From assembly GCA_023393455.1 (NCBI GenBank), contig JAEWLJ010000029.1, forward strand, positions 1-64,000: a stretch of DNA of 64,000 nucleotides, in the 5' to 3' direction. A program made the translations under genes and the position numbers. Of the stretch, positions 1-8,651 are shown in pieces (positions within the stretch are counted from its first letter, which is position 1; the number at the start of each line of letters is the position of its first letter). The notes beneath the pieces were generated by a model. The model had not been told where the DNA came from and did no database searches. It saw nothing but the letters and a program-made list of their open reading frames with translations. The stretch comes from Methanobacteriota archaeon (GTDB taxonomy: Archaea; Halobacteriota; Methanomicrobia; Methanomicrobiales; Methanoculleaceae).

Positions 1-61
1 GGGCTCGCCCCCCTCCCCTGTCTCTGAGTTCATCCCAAAAGAGCCAGGGGGATGAAACGGC

Positions 62-247
62 TTTCCACCGGATATCGCCACTCGAGGGAGGGTCCGGGAG
101 GGGGTGTCCCCCTCCCGGTAACAGCGTTTTGGGATAACTTCTCTACTACATAAGGAGACTCCTGTAACCCCCACCACCCGCGCTTCGCGCTCCTCCCGCC
201 CCCAAGGGGGGGCGGGCAGTGCGTGGCGATACCCAGTGGAAATCCGT
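62..247 (-). repeat. Interspersed GC-rich element with terminal inverted repeats, copy D
   Basis: Non-coding element ended by an 18-base imperfect terminal inverted repeat: TTTCCACCGGATATCGCC at the left end, and its counterpart TTTCCACTGGGTATCGCC when the right end is read on the minus strand (two mismatches). Read on the minus strand, the right half matches the left half of copy B near 26.83 kb, including the stretch around ACGCACTGCCC, a GGGTTACAGG block and a GTAGAGA block. It sits downstream of the winged-helix gene. A further C-rich fragment at positions 1-28 may be the edge of another copy cut by the window boundary. Confidence 0.75.
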
Positions 248-409
248 GCACGGTTTTGCGACGTTTCGGTGCGTGACTGATCGAATGGCGGGTATAACGA
301 GAAACTACAAAATTTCAAAAAAGAACGCCCCTATAATTGGAACTCAAAGACGACCACTGCAAGCGAAAAACTCACCCAGGCCCCGAGCGTCCCAAACCCG
401 CCGCCGCGC

Positions 410-1537
410 TCACCCCACCGGCTCCCACCCGGTGCAGACGTCCTGCCTGGGGTCGAGGAGGACGTCGTGCGGGAGCCCGATGAGCGCGACGGCTGCGAGT
501 GCCCCGATGACGCCCCGGCCGCCGTGGAGCCGGATGCCGAACCCCTCGGCGGTCGCCTCCGCCGCTTCCCGGGTGAGCACCGCCTCTCGCGCACTCCTGC
601 CGTAGGCCCGGAGAGCGCCGGGCGTCCGGAACCCCGGCCGGACGGCGATCCCCCACTCCACCGAGACCGCCTCGCCGGCGACGAATCGCACGGCCGCCTC
701 CTCGATCTGCGGCACCCTCTCGGGCTCCACCGCAAGTTCGATGTAACTGCAGGAGTTGCCGGCGGTCGCGCCTTTGAGCCGGGGGTTGAGCATCGCGACC
801 CGGTGGCCGATCGGCATGACGCCGTCGAGTTTCGCGAGGTGCTGGAGGAGGGCGAGGGCAAGGGCGAACGTCGCGCCCTCACCCTCGACATCGGTGTCGT
901 CGATCCCGATGGCGACGTAGGCGAGCGCCCGGGTGACCACCTCCCCCTCGACCACCGCCCCTTCGCGGCGGACGGTGACGCCGCAGACGCCTTCGGCAAA
1001 GGACATCATATCGGTGAGCGAGTAGGCCGGACCGCCGATACACCGGATCTGCTGGCGGATGCAGCCGTCCTCGTGGAAAACGCCGACGATCCCGACCGCC
1101 GGCGCGGGATCGAGCCCGACGGCGACCTCCCGCCGCCCGAGGCATGCCCGCTCCCGGAGCAGCGTCCCGTCGCGATGGACCGACTGCAGGGCGCCGCCGG
1201 CACGGGCGTGGTGGAACTCGCAGAAGGCCGCGCACCCACCGCTCATGCACTCGTGGTAGATCTCGACCTCGTCGCCGTCGACCGTGGTGAAGACCCGGCG
1301 GCAGGCACTCTCCGGCATCACGCTGCTCGCCGCATACCGCGCCGCGTGGCGTCCCCGCTGCTCCTCCGTGAGGAGGACGCAGCCCTCCTCGATGAGACGG
1401 TTCACCCAGTCCTGAACGGTGCTCCGGGGGGTCTTTGTCGCCTCAGCGATATCGACCACCGTGAAGTAGCCACTCTCAAGCGTCGCCTGACGCATCAGCC
1501 GCAGATACTGTTTCCTTCGCTCAAGAACCCTGGACAT
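410..1537 (-). CDS. Winged-helix protein with TiaS-like (DUF1743-like) domain
   Basis: 375 aa from the chosen ATG; an in-frame GTG lies 9 nt upstream. Residues 1-70 look like a winged-helix DNA-binding domain (the segment around VVDIAEATKTPRSTVQDW is a helix-turn-helix). A Cys/His-rich section follows (ECMSGGCAAFCEFHH). The C-terminal half carries GIDDTD followed by GEGATFALALALLQHL, the signature seen in the ligand domain of archaeal TiaS (agmatidine synthetase). The catalytic kinase and OB-fold parts of TiaS are not apparent, so this is not TiaS itself. The methanogenesis marker 11 family is a possible home, from memory only. It overlaps the end of the homoserine dehydrogenase gene by 17 nt and so is probably co-transcribed with it. 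Product function unknown. Confidence 0.6.
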   Translation of the reverse strand: MSRVLERRKQYLRLMRQATLESGYFTVVDIAEATKTPRSTVQDWVNRLIEEGCVLLTEEQRGRHAARYAASSVMPESACRRVFTTVDGDEVEIYHECMSGGCAAFCEFHHARAGGALQSVHRDGTLLRERACLGRREVAVGLDPAPAVGIVGVFHEDGCIRQQIRCIGGPAYSLTDMMSFAEGVCGVTVRREGAVVEGEVVTRALAYVAIGIDDTDVEGEGATFALALALLQHLAKLDGVMPIGHRVAMLNPRLKGATAGNSCSYIELAVEPERVPQIEEAAVRFVAGEAVSVEWGIAVRPGFRTPGALRAYGRSAREAVLTREAAEATAEGFGIRLHGGRGVIGALAAVALIGLPHDVLLDPRQDVCTGWEPVG

Positions 1538-2507
1538 GCCGATCACGGATGTAGAGGAGGTCGCCGATCACCGCGCTGGCGGTCTCGGTGGAACCCGCGC
1601 CCTTCCCGATGAACGTCAGATCCCCGGCGAGATCCGTCTCCACGGTGACCGCGTTGAGCGTCCCTTCGACGACGAGCGGGTGCGATTTTGCGACGATCCG
1701 CGGGGAGACGCGGAGCACCCCGGCCCCCGGGACGATCTCCCCGATGAGCCGGATGGTGCAGTCCTGGTCTTCCGCAAGCCGCAGGGCCTCGGGTGTCAGG
1801 AGGGTGATCCCCGTCCTCTCCACGTCGCCGAGCGTCGTCCGCATATCGAGGATGGTGTTTGCGAGGATGACAAGCTTGATCGCCGCGTCGATCCCCTCGA
1901 CGTCGTAGGTGGGATCGGCCTCCGCATACCCGAGTTCCCGGGCCTCGGCAAGGGCCTGCTCGTAGGTGAGGCTGTCCTCGGCCATCCGGGTGAGGATGTA
2001 GTTGCAGGTGCCGTTGAAGACCCCGTAGAGCCGGGAGATGGTGTTGCCCGCAAGCCCCTCCTGCATCGCGTGGATGAGCGGTATCGCCCCGCAGACCGTC
2101 GCCTCGTACTTCAGGAGGACGCCGTTTGCCACCGCTAGCTCCCGGAGTTCCGGGTAGGCAAGGGCGATCGGGCCTTTGTTCGAGGTGACGACGTGTTTGC
2201 CCCGCCCGAGGGCTCCCCGGATATGGCCGAGCGCCGGCTCGCCGTCATCCACGTTCGTCGGGGTCACCTCGACGAGGACGTCGTAATCCGCCTTCGCCAC
2301 CACGTCGCCGGGGCTGACGTCCGGGCTGCCGCAGGGGCCGCCGTTCTCCTTCCGGTCAAGCGCCGCCTGAAGGTCGATCCCGGCCGGATCGATTGCGCCG
2401 CTCCGTGAGTCGGCAAGGCCGGTGACGGTGATATCAAGGTTTTTTGCAAGGATTGCCCGGGCGATGCCCCGGCCGACGGAGCCGAACCCGAGGATGGCGA
2501 TCCGCAT
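1521..2507 (-). CDS. hom: Homoserine dehydrogenase
   Basis: 328 aa. Reduces aspartate semialdehyde to homoserine with NAD(P)H, the branch point to threonine, methionine and isoleucine. The N-terminal Rossmann motif GFGSVGRGIA, the EVTPTNVDDGEP segment, the KHVVTSNKGPIAL active-site loop and the NGTCNYILTRM and EADPTYDVEGIDAA motifs are all family hallmarks. The C-terminal ACT domain of the long form is absent, but the gene directly upstream encodes a separate ACT protein. Start at the second of two consecutive ATGs is favoured by the GGAGGG sequence 6-7 nt upstream; the first ATG overlaps the upstream stop. Likely one transcript with its two neighbours. Confidence 0.93.
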   Translation of the reverse strand: MRIAILGFGSVGRGIARAILAKNLDITVTGLADSRSGAIDPAGIDLQAALDRKENGGPCGSPDVSPGDVVAKADYDVLVEVTPTNVDDGEPALGHIRGALGRGKHVVTSNKGPIALAYPELRELAVANGVLLKYEATVCGAIPLIHAMQEGLAGNTISRLYGVFNGTCNYILTRMAEDSLTYEQALAEARELGYAEADPTYDVEGIDAAIKLVILANTILDMRTTLGDVERTGITLLTPEALRLAEDQDCTIRLIGEIVPGAGVLRVSPRIVAKSHPLVVEGTLNAVTVETDLAGDLTFIGKGAGSTETASAVIGDLLYIRDRHVQGS

Positions 2508-2995
2508 CATGCACCCTCCAGGGGCTCGATGATGAGGAGGCTCTTCTGCTCCGCAACGCCGCGCAGAATCCGGATAGCCTTCTTCATCTCCGTCCGGGTG
2601 GTCGAACGGATGGTGATGCGAGCCGAAGACGGGGAACTGATCGCCGGCATGACGAGAGAGAGTTCCGTCACCTCGGCCGAACCGGTCGTGTCGATCCGGT
2701 CGACCGTGTCGGAGAGGTCCGTGTGCATCAAGTGGCCGATCATGATCAGCGTACACTCGTAGAGGAGCCGTTCCTCGTCGATGCGCACGACGTTGACGCC
2801 TTGCTCGCGGAGCAACTCAAGGAGCCTCGAAAGACGCCCTTCAGGGAGTTTCAGCACGATCTGGACGTCCAGCGTCTCCGTAGCCGCCGATATCTCCCTC
2901 TGGTGGATGACCGCGATGATGTTTCCCCCGACGGCCGAGATCGGCTGGAGGGCTGCGACCAGCTGTCCGGGCCGGTCTTTCATCTCGAGCTTCAT
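2507..2995 (-). CDS. ACT-domain regulatory protein
   Basis: 162 aa. The N-terminal 75 residues form an ACT domain (KDRPGQLVAALQPISAVGGNIIAVIHQ), the amino-acid-binding module that usually confers feedback control. The C-terminal part (about 85-160) looks like a second, degenerate ACT-like fold. The gene overlaps the homoserine dehydrogenase start, and that enzyme lacks its own ACT domain. I infer that this protein supplies allosteric (for example threonine) control in trans. Start chosen at the ATG that begins the conserved domain; the longer in-frame extension upstream is not protein-like. Confidence 0.85.
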   Translation of the reverse strand: MKLEMKDRPGQLVAALQPISAVGGNIIAVIHQREISAATETLDVQIVLKLPEGRLSRLLELLREQGVNVVRIDEERLLYECTLIMIGHLMHTDLSDTVDRIDTTGSAEVTELSLVMPAISSPSSARITIRSTTRTEMKKAIRILRGVAEQKSLLIIEPLEGA

Positions 2996-3111
2996 TGATA
3001 CCTGCAAAAAACCACCTGCTGAATAGTTGACCTGCCGGGGAGATAAGCCTTGTACCCCGGCCGGTTCACCTGCGGGAGATATACAAAAAAAGGATGTAGC
3101 CGGGCGGCCGG

Positions 3112-3828
3112 TCACTTCACCGACCCGGGTGCGGCGGTGATGACCGGAAGCGCCCGGGCCAACTCGGGAAGGAGTTCACCAGGGATGCCCATGACGAGCT
3201 CGTCGTCCTCGATCCCGGAGAACCGGCGCGAGCCGTCGCACCCGAGCGAGTAGTTGATCTTACCGGAGAGGTAGGGCAGCGCGGTCGCATCCGCGCAGAC
3301 CGACTGGATTCCCGACATCGTGGACTCGATCCGCCCTCCGAGCAGATAGAGCGTCGTCTGCGCGAGTTTCAGCATCGCCCGGGGGTTTGCCACGATGACG
3401 ACGACGTGCGGGTCGAACGGCGTCTTCTCTAGCGGCGCATAGACGGTCGCGTAGGTCTCGAGTTCCGGGACGTGCGGCACCCGCTGGATCGTCCGCATGC
3501 AGGCGGCCCAGCTCTCGAACTTGCCGAGTTTGTAGTAGAACTCTCCCGAACGGAGGCTTGGGGTGAGTTCTTTCAGCCCGAGCGCCCAGCCGCCCCCCAT
3601 GCAGACGTGCTTATCGGCGGTCGCGTAGAAGGTCTCGCCGTTCAGGCGGGCCCTGCTGATCATCTGGCAGTGGCGGACGGTCTCTTCGATCGGCCCGACC
3701 CCTTCGGGGATACCGGCGGGGCTCTTTGCGAGTTTCACCGCGACCGGCGAGCCCCGAAGGTCGAGGGCGGTCTTGAGCGTCTCTGCGATCTCCGCGTAGG
3801 GGATCTTCATGCGCATCTGGTCTTCCAT
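3112..3828 (-). CDS. DUF169 family protein
   Basis: 238 aa from the chosen ATG; other in-frame starts lie at 3873 and 3816 and none has a clear ribosome site. Features of the DUF169 family are the N-terminal RGSPVAVKLAKSPAGIP, the CQMISRA segment, HVCMGGGWALGL, and the C-terminal YSLGCDGSRRFSGIEDDELVMGIP. Members are common in methanogens and anaerobes and have no established reaction; the conserved cysteines (C-M-G-G-G and L-G-C-D-G) suggest metal or cofactor binding. It lies 64 nt downstream of NAD kinase and may be read from the same transcript. A second, distant DUF169 gene lies at 48300-49076. Confidence 0.8.
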   Translation of the reverse strand: MEDQMRMKIPYAEIAETLKTALDLRGSPVAVKLAKSPAGIPEGVGPIEETVRHCQMISRARLNGETFYATADKHVCMGGGWALGLKELTPSLRSGEFYYKLGKFESWAACMRTIQRVPHVPELETYATVYAPLEKTPFDPHVVVIVANPRAMLKLAQTTLYLLGGRIESTMSGIQSVCADATALPYLSGKINYSLGCDGSRRFSGIEDDELVMGIPGELLPELARALPVITAAPGSVK

Positions 3829-3892
3829 GATCGTGCTCACTCCACTGTCCTGATCATTCCCGCGGACGCTCATAAATTCTCGGGTAGAGGTA

Positions 3893-4705
3893 TCAGAGGT
3901 TGCGCAACTTGTGGTTCACCTTCTCAAAGAAGGGCCTGCCCGTATGGACGAAGAGCGCGGGCTGCTCTGATCTCTTGACCGTGAGCGTGGCCTCCTTTTC
4001 GAGCTCGAACGTGCTCTGCCCGTCGATGACGAGGTGGGCCGGTTTCTCGGTCTCGAGGGTGATCTCAAGCGTTCTATGGGTGCTGATGAGGTGGGGCCGG
4101 GACGAGAGCATATATGGCGCGAGCGGCACGATGAGGAAGCCCTCTATCTGCGGGTCGACGATCGGCCCTCCCGCGCTCATGGCGTAAGCGGTCGATCCGG
4201 TCGGGGTCGATATGAGCAGGCCATCCGCACGGAACCGCTCTGCGGGCGTCCCGTCGGCGTAGACGCCGAACCGGAGCATCTTCGCCGGCCGGTCGGTGAC
4301 GACGAGCCCTTCGTTGAGGGCGTCACCGAGGAATTCCCCATTGACTGAGAGGCTGACCCGCATCCGGCTCTCGACACGGAACCCGTCCGGGTGCGCGGCA
4401 AAGAACGCTCCTGCGTCGTCGGGTTCCAGGTCGGTGAGGAAACCCACCTCGCCCCAGTTGATCCCGAGGACCGGGATCTGCTTCTTCATCTGGTGGACGG
4501 TGAGGAGGACCGACCCGTCGCCGCCGACGACCACGACCAGGTCGCCGCCGATCTCCTCGAACGGGACGCCCTCTTCTCCGAGGTGGGCCCCCGTGCCTTC
4601 CTCAAACGCAACATCATGCCCCATGCCTTCGAGTTCCCGGGCGAGCGACGCGGTGTAGCGGAGCGCGTCCACCTCATCGATGCGCGATACAAGGACGATC
4701 TGCAT
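3893..4705 (-). CDS. nadK: NAD kinase
   Basis: 270 aa, normal length for archaeal NAD kinases. Phosphorylates NAD(H) to NADP(H) in the cytoplasm. The GGDG nucleotide motif is at residues 61-64, followed by GINWGEVGFLTDL, the NEGLV motif, and the substrate loop LLISTPTGSTAYAMSAGGP. The stop of the upstream bisphosphatase gene is 7 nt away, so the two are an operon. In several archaea NAD kinase is paired with an inositol monophosphatase-type enzyme, as a neighbour or a fusion, and this arrangement fits that pattern. Confidence 0.95.
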   Translation of the reverse strand: MQIVLVSRIDEVDALRYTASLARELEGMGHDVAFEEGTGAHLGEEGVPFEEIGGDLVVVVGGDGSVLLTVHQMKKQIPVLGINWGEVGFLTDLEPDDAGAFFAAHPDGFRVESRMRVSLSVNGEFLGDALNEGLVVTDRPAKMLRFGVYADGTPAERFRADGLLISTPTGSTAYAMSAGGPIVDPQIEGFLIVPLAPYMLSSRPHLISTHRTLEITLETEKPAHLVIDGQSTFELEKEATLTVKRSEQPALFVHTGRPFFEKVNHKLRNL

Positions 4706-4712
4706 GCGCGGT

Positions 4713-5489
4713 TCACCTCAGGTACTCGACGACCTTGTTGTGCATGACGCCGTTCGTGACGACGAGGCTCCTCCCGGCGGTGACCTCGTCGGGGAAGGTG
4801 AGTACGCCCCCCTCGGGATCGGAGACCGTCCCGCCGGCCTCCTCGCAGACCAGCAGCCCCGCCGCCGCGTCGGTGACGCGGAGCGTCCCCCGCAGGTCGA
4901 CGAACCCGTCAAGGCGGCCGCACCCGACGTAACAGAGCTCGAGTGCCGATGCCCCGAGAAGGCGCAACCGCCGGATCTTCCGGGCGATCCCGAACATCCG
5001 GGTCGGGTCGAACTTCCGGCCGTAAACGCTCATGGCGCTCTCTTCGAGGAGCGATACCCCGGAGACGCGGATAGGGTGCCCGTCGAGGAACGCACCCCGG
5101 CCCCGGACGGCGCAGAACGTCTCGCCGGTGGCGAGGTTCTGGACGTAGCCCCCCCGGGTGATCCCATCCTCGGCGTATGCGATGGAGAGGGCGTAGAACG
5201 GTATCCCGACAACGGCGTTGTGGGTGCCGTCGACCGGGTCGAGATAGATGGTGCCCGCATCTCCCCCCATCTCGGCGCACCCGAGCTCCTCGCTGATCAG
5301 GCGCCGGCAGATGGGATGGCACGTGAAGTAGTCCACGATGAGATCCTCTGCGACCTGGTCGATCTTCTTGGTGGGCGTGCCGTCCGCGCCCATCCTTACG
5401 AACTCTCCTGCTTCCGGCGTTCCGACCATGCCGGCCACGGCATCCCGGACAGCCCCGGCCAGGTCATCACACGCCTGAATGAACTCCAT
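4713..5489 (-). CDS. suhB: Inositol-1-monophosphatase / fructose-1,6-bisphosphatase family enzyme
   Basis: 258 aa. Mg-dependent phosphatase of the archaeal dual-specificity IMPase/FBPase (class IV FBPase) type. Metal-binding residues are visible: ISEE (about residue 66-69), DPVDGTHN (about 84-91) and the C-terminal TDAAAG motif. In methanogens this enzyme works in gluconeogenesis and in inositol-phosphate metabolism. ATG chosen because GAGGAG lies 5 nt upstream; the preceding codon is TTG. First gene of a unit with nadK and possibly the DUF169 gene, divergent from aIF5A with an 89-nt promoter region between them. Confidence 0.9.
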   Translation of the reverse strand: MEFIQACDDLAGAVRDAVAGMVGTPEAGEFVRMGADGTPTKKIDQVAEDLIVDYFTCHPICRRLISEELGCAEMGGDAGTIYLDPVDGTHNAVVGIPFYALSIAYAEDGITRGGYVQNLATGETFCAVRGRGAFLDGHPIRVSGVSLLEESAMSVYGRKFDPTRMFGIARKIRRLRLLGASALELCYVGCGRLDGFVDLRGTLRVTDAAAGLLVCEEAGGTVSDPEGGVLTFPDEVTAGRSLVVTNGVMHNKVVEYLR

Positions 5490-5578
5490 CAATTCTCCTC
5501 GTGCCGTCCCTTATTCTACGGTGTATTTATGTAATGTAATCCAGATACATTAATCACGCGTTTGTTGAGTGAGACAAT

Positions 5579-5956
5579 ATGAAAGAACAGACAGAAGTTG
5601 GGAAACTGAAAGAAGGACGCTACGTCGTCATAGAGGATGAGCCTTGCAAGATTGTCTCCATCGCTATCTCGAAACCGGGGAAGCACGGGGCGGCAAAGTC
5701 CCGGATCGACTGCATCGGCATCTTCGACGGCGTCAAGCGCTCGATCGTCCAGCCGGTCTCGGCAAAGACCTACGTGCCCGTAGTGGAGCGGAAGATGGCG
5801 CAGGTCATCTCGATTGCCGACACGACCGTCCAGTTCATGGACGTCAAGGACTTCGAGATGTTCGAACTCAATCTGACCGAAGAGCAGGTCGGCGGCCTTG
5901 AGCCGGGTAAGGAGATCCCGTACATCTCATCCCTGGGCAAGAAGAAACTTGAGTGA
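5579..5956 (+). CDS. eif5A: Translation factor aIF5A
   Basis: 125 aa. Archaeal homologue of eIF5A/EF-P, which relieves ribosome stalling. The N-terminal SH3-like domain carries the modification loop KPGKHGAAKSR, where the lysine in GKHG is the site for hypusine or deoxyhypusine. The C-terminal OB domain follows (AQVISIADTTVQFMDV). A short GTGAG-type ribosome site precedes the ATG. The gene for agmatinase starts 25 nt downstream, which links the substrate pathway of the modification to its target. Confidence 0.97.
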   Translation: MKEQTEVGKLKEGRYVVIEDEPCKIVSIAISKPGKHGAAKSRIDCIGIFDGVKRSIVQPVSAKTYVPVVERKMAQVISIADTTVQFMDVKDFEMFELNLTEEQVGGLEPGKEIPYISSLGKKKLE

Positions 5957-5981
5957 CCTATTCTGGCTTACGAAGACGGGC

Positions 5982-6833
5982 ATGCACGAGCTCGCCCATC
6001 TCCATTTTGCGGACGCGGACGCATCGTATGAGGAGGCCCGTTACGCGGTCTTCGGCGTCCCCTACGACGGCACGACGTCGTTTCGGCCGGGGACGCGGTT
6101 TGGACCCCGGGCAATCCGGGAGGTCTCGTTCAACTTCGAGTCCTACGATCCCGCGACCGGGATAGACTTCTGCGAGGTGCCGGTGACGGATCTCGGCGAC
6201 CTTGCGGTCTCGCGGCTGCCGGAGGAGGTCGTCCGGCAGACAGCCGACGTCGCGGGGGATGTCGTCGGCGACGGGAAGGTGCCGGTGATGCTCGGCGGCG
6301 AGCACACCGCGACGGTCGGCGCGGTCAGGGCCGTCCGGCCGGAGGTCTACGTCGTCTGCGACGCGCACCTGGACCTCCGGGACGAACTCGACGGGACGCC
6401 CTACAGCCACGGGTGCGTCACCCGGCGCGTCCTTGAGTCGGTCGATGACGTCATCATCATCGGGGCCCGGAGCGGTGATGCGGAGCAGTTCGAGATTGCG
6501 GCGGAGAAGACACGGCTGTATACCGCCGATGCGGTGCGGGAGCGGGGCATCGGCGCCGTCCTCCAGGAGGTCCGGGAGCATGTTGCGGGGAGGAGGATCT
6601 ACCTCTCGATAGACGCCGACGCCATCGACTGCTGCCTCACTCCCGGCCTCGGGACACCGGAGCCGTTCGGGATGACGCCGCTCGAGATCCGGGAGGTCGT
6701 GCGTGCCCTCGCGCCCGAGGCCGCGGGGTTCGATTATGTGGAAGTGGCTCCGTTCGATACCGGGCAGACGGCGGCGGTGGCGGCGCAGATGGTGCGGGAG
6801 TTCATCGCACGGCACTGGGTTGCCGGGCGGTGA
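5982..6833 (+). CDS. speB: Agmatinase (ureohydrolase family)
   Basis: 283 aa. Binuclear manganese hydrolase that converts agmatine to putrescine and urea. Metal ligands are visible in GGEHT, DAHLDLRDE and SIDADAID; FGVPYDGTTSFRPGTRFGP is the family N-terminal motif. The ATG giving MHELAHL is used; the frame stays open upstream into aIF5A but that extension is not conserved-looking. Co-directional with and 25 nt from aIF5A, so probably co-transcribed. In Haloferax an agmatinase-like protein is known to act in aIF5A modification, which offers an alternative or extra role here. Confidence 0.92.
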   Translation: MHELAHLHFADADASYEEARYAVFGVPYDGTTSFRPGTRFGPRAIREVSFNFESYDPATGIDFCEVPVTDLGDLAVSRLPEEVVRQTADVAGDVVGDGKVPVMLGGEHTATVGAVRAVRPEVYVVCDAHLDLRDELDGTPYSHGCVTRRVLESVDDVIIIGARSGDAEQFEIAAEKTRLYTADAVRERGIGAVLQEVREHVAGRRIYLSIDADAIDCCLTPGLGTPEPFGMTPLEIREVVRALAPEAAGFDYVEVAPFDTGQTAAVAAQMVREFIARHWVAGR

Positions 6834-7032
6834 AGGGCTCCCGACCGTCCCCCTGCAGTTTTTTGCCCGCCGCCACACCTCGTCGATGTCTGCAGTACGC
6901 ATTCTCAGGCTTCGATAGGCAGCGAACCACAATCTTCGAACCAGCCAGGGAGCGTCTTCGTTATATCGTCGAGATTCTTCTCAATTCCCGGGGCCGGATA
7001 GGTTCAACCGGCCCGAGACAACCGTCATCGCA

Positions 7033-7710
7033 TCAATCATATGTACCTGCATACGTCTCCGGCACCTGGATCTTCAGGCTGTAGGAGTCGATGCACCGGG
7101 TGTTGACGACGAAGTAGTAGTCGTGGTACCCCTCGTAGAAGATGCTCACCCACTGCTCCTTCTTGAGATCGGGTTTATCCTTCATGGCGACGAAGTCGCG
7201 GAAGTTGAGGGTGAAGACCCGGACGAAGCGGTTCGGGTCTTCGGCATCCATGACCTGGCAGTTGAAGAGCGGGATCTCGTCGTTTGAGGTCGTGATATCC
7301 GAGTAGTCGAGCCGCCATATCGGGAACGGGACCCGGACGATCCCGGTCGTCCCCGACCACTGCCCGTCGATCGTCGCATAGGTCACCCATCGGGTGACGC
7401 CTGACGCGGTCTCCGGCGGAAAGGCGGTCATATTCAGGCTGCTCTCCCCGACCGGGATCTGGTAGGTGCCCGGGTCGACGAAACCGACCGGCCGCGGCTT
7501 CCCGTCCCAGGTGGGCACCGGTGTGGGCGTCGGCGCCACAGTTACGGGGGGGATCGTAGGCGTCCATGCCGGGGTGACCGTCGGTTCTGGCTCGGCGCCC
7601 CAAGAGAACGCCGGCATCTCGCCGGTCGCCGCTGGCTTGACGACCAGGGCCAGCACGAGGACGACCACGATTCCCAGAACGACGTAGATGAAATCCTGCT
7701 TCTTCGTCAT
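7033..7710 (-). CDS. Membrane-anchored extracellular protein, unknown function
   Basis: 225 aa. One N-terminal membrane anchor (FIYVVLGIVVVLVLALVV, residues about 6-24), then a Pro/Thr-rich linker rich in TPTPVPT-type repeats (about 40-75), then a globular extracellular domain of about 150 residues. This is the usual build of archaeal cell-surface proteins. Start set at MTKKQD because GGAGCAGGAT lies directly upstream; the frame extends 44 codons further without a site. It lies upstream of and divergent from the archaellins, but nothing in the sequence ties it to motility. I do not recognise the globular domain. Confidence 0.7.
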   Translation of the reverse strand: MTKKQDFIYVVLGIVVVLVLALVVKPAATGEMPAFSWGAEPEPTVTPAWTPTIPPVTVAPTPTPVPTWDGKPRPVGFVDPGTYQIPVGESSLNMTAFPPETASGVTRWVTYATIDGQWSGTTGIVRVPFPIWRLDYSDITTSNDEIPLFNCQVMDAEDPNRFVRVFTLNFRDFVAMKDKPDLKKEQWVSIFYEGYHDYYFVVNTRCIDSYSLKIQVPETYAGTYD

Positions 7711-7981
7711 ATCCTGCTCCTTCTTCCCTCTGATTGAGACCATCTCATGCGACCGATCCGCCCCCTCCATCCCCGGCACCGGAGGGGTGTCAGGTATTTC
7801 CACCGAGGAAACGTTATTTCCAGAAACGGAGCGATCAGCCACAGGGTCTTTCGGTACAGGTATCGTTGCACTTCCGGCTACAAATACTTGCCTCAGACCG
7901 ATGAGGAGCGATAAAAGGGATTTTACACGTAATCGTTATCGAAATTACCTCGTAAAATACCCCCCCTGTTTTGAGTAACTT

Positions 7982-7989
7982 TTTATACT
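7982..7989 (+). promoter_or_regulatory. TATA box of the archaellin genes
   Basis: TTTATACT in an AT-rich stretch, followed about 25 nt later by the probable start of transcription near 8010. A strong ribosome site, AGGAGG, sits 9 nt before the first archaellin ATG at 8071. The leader would be about 60 nt. Confidence 0.6.
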
Positions 7990-8070
7990 GGTTTTTGCAT
8001 ATACTCAACAGAACCGAATTGATCCGGATGATAGGCTCATTCGGACTCCGGTAACAGGAGGAAACGTTAC

Positions 8071-8637
8071 ATGAGCAAGATAATGAAAAACGAAGACGCA
8101 TTCACCGGCCTTGAGGCCGCGATCGTCCTGATCGCCTTCATCGTCGTTGCCGCAGTCTTCTCGTACGTGGTGCTCGGCGCCGGTTTCTTCACGACACAGA
8201 AGAGCCAGGAAGTCGTCCACACGGGTGTGGCACAGGCGAGCTCGAACATGGAAGTGTCGGGACCTGTGGTCATAAAGGCTGCTGCGGACTCTACCGTAAA
8301 CACTATCACCTTCTATCTCCAGCTGGCGGCCGGTGGGTCGCCGATCGACATGAACAAGGTGACGTATGTTGTCTCGACCAGTCAGAAGCAGCAGACCTTT
8401 ACGTCTGGAGGCGTAACCATGGAGTGGTATAAAAACGGTGCCGATGTAAAATCGGGAGCCAACAATCTCCTCGAGAAGTTCGAGTTCGTAAAGGTGACCG
8501 TCACCCCGACCAATGTTGATATCGGTCCGAACAACAAGTTCATCGTCGAGATCCGGCCCGACCAGGGTGCGGCCTACCCGCTCGAGCGGAACGCCCCCCC
8601 GAGCCTTGAGGGTGGTCATTACTACGAGGTCTACTGA
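8071..8637 (+). CDS. arlB1: Archaellin (archaellum filament protein) 1
   Basis: 188 aa preprotein. A short class III signal peptide (MSKIMKNEDA) is followed by the hydrophobic core of mature archaellins, FTGLEAAIVLIAFIVVAA; the preflagellin peptidase would cut just before the Phe. The N-terminal helix packs in the filament core and the rest forms the surface domain. No N-X-S/T sequon is seen. The next gene starts 14 nt after the stop and encodes a second archaellin with an almost identical first 50 mature residues. Preceded by a clear TATA box and an AGGAGG ribosome site. Confidence 0.95.
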   Translation: MSKIMKNEDAFTGLEAAIVLIAFIVVAAVFSYVVLGAGFFTTQKSQEVVHTGVAQASSNMEVSGPVVIKAAADSTVNTITFYLQLAAGGSPIDMNKVTYVVSTSQKQQTFTSGGVTMEWYKNGADVKSGANNLLEKFEFVKVTVTPTNVDIGPNNKFIVEIRPDQGAAYPLERNAPPSLEGGHYYEVY

Positions 8638-8651
8638 GGAGGGTGATGAAA

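Noticed and set aside
467..2138. Plus-strand open frames opposite the winged-helix and homoserine dehydrogenase genes
   Set aside because: Shadows of well-supported minus-strand genes; no domains.
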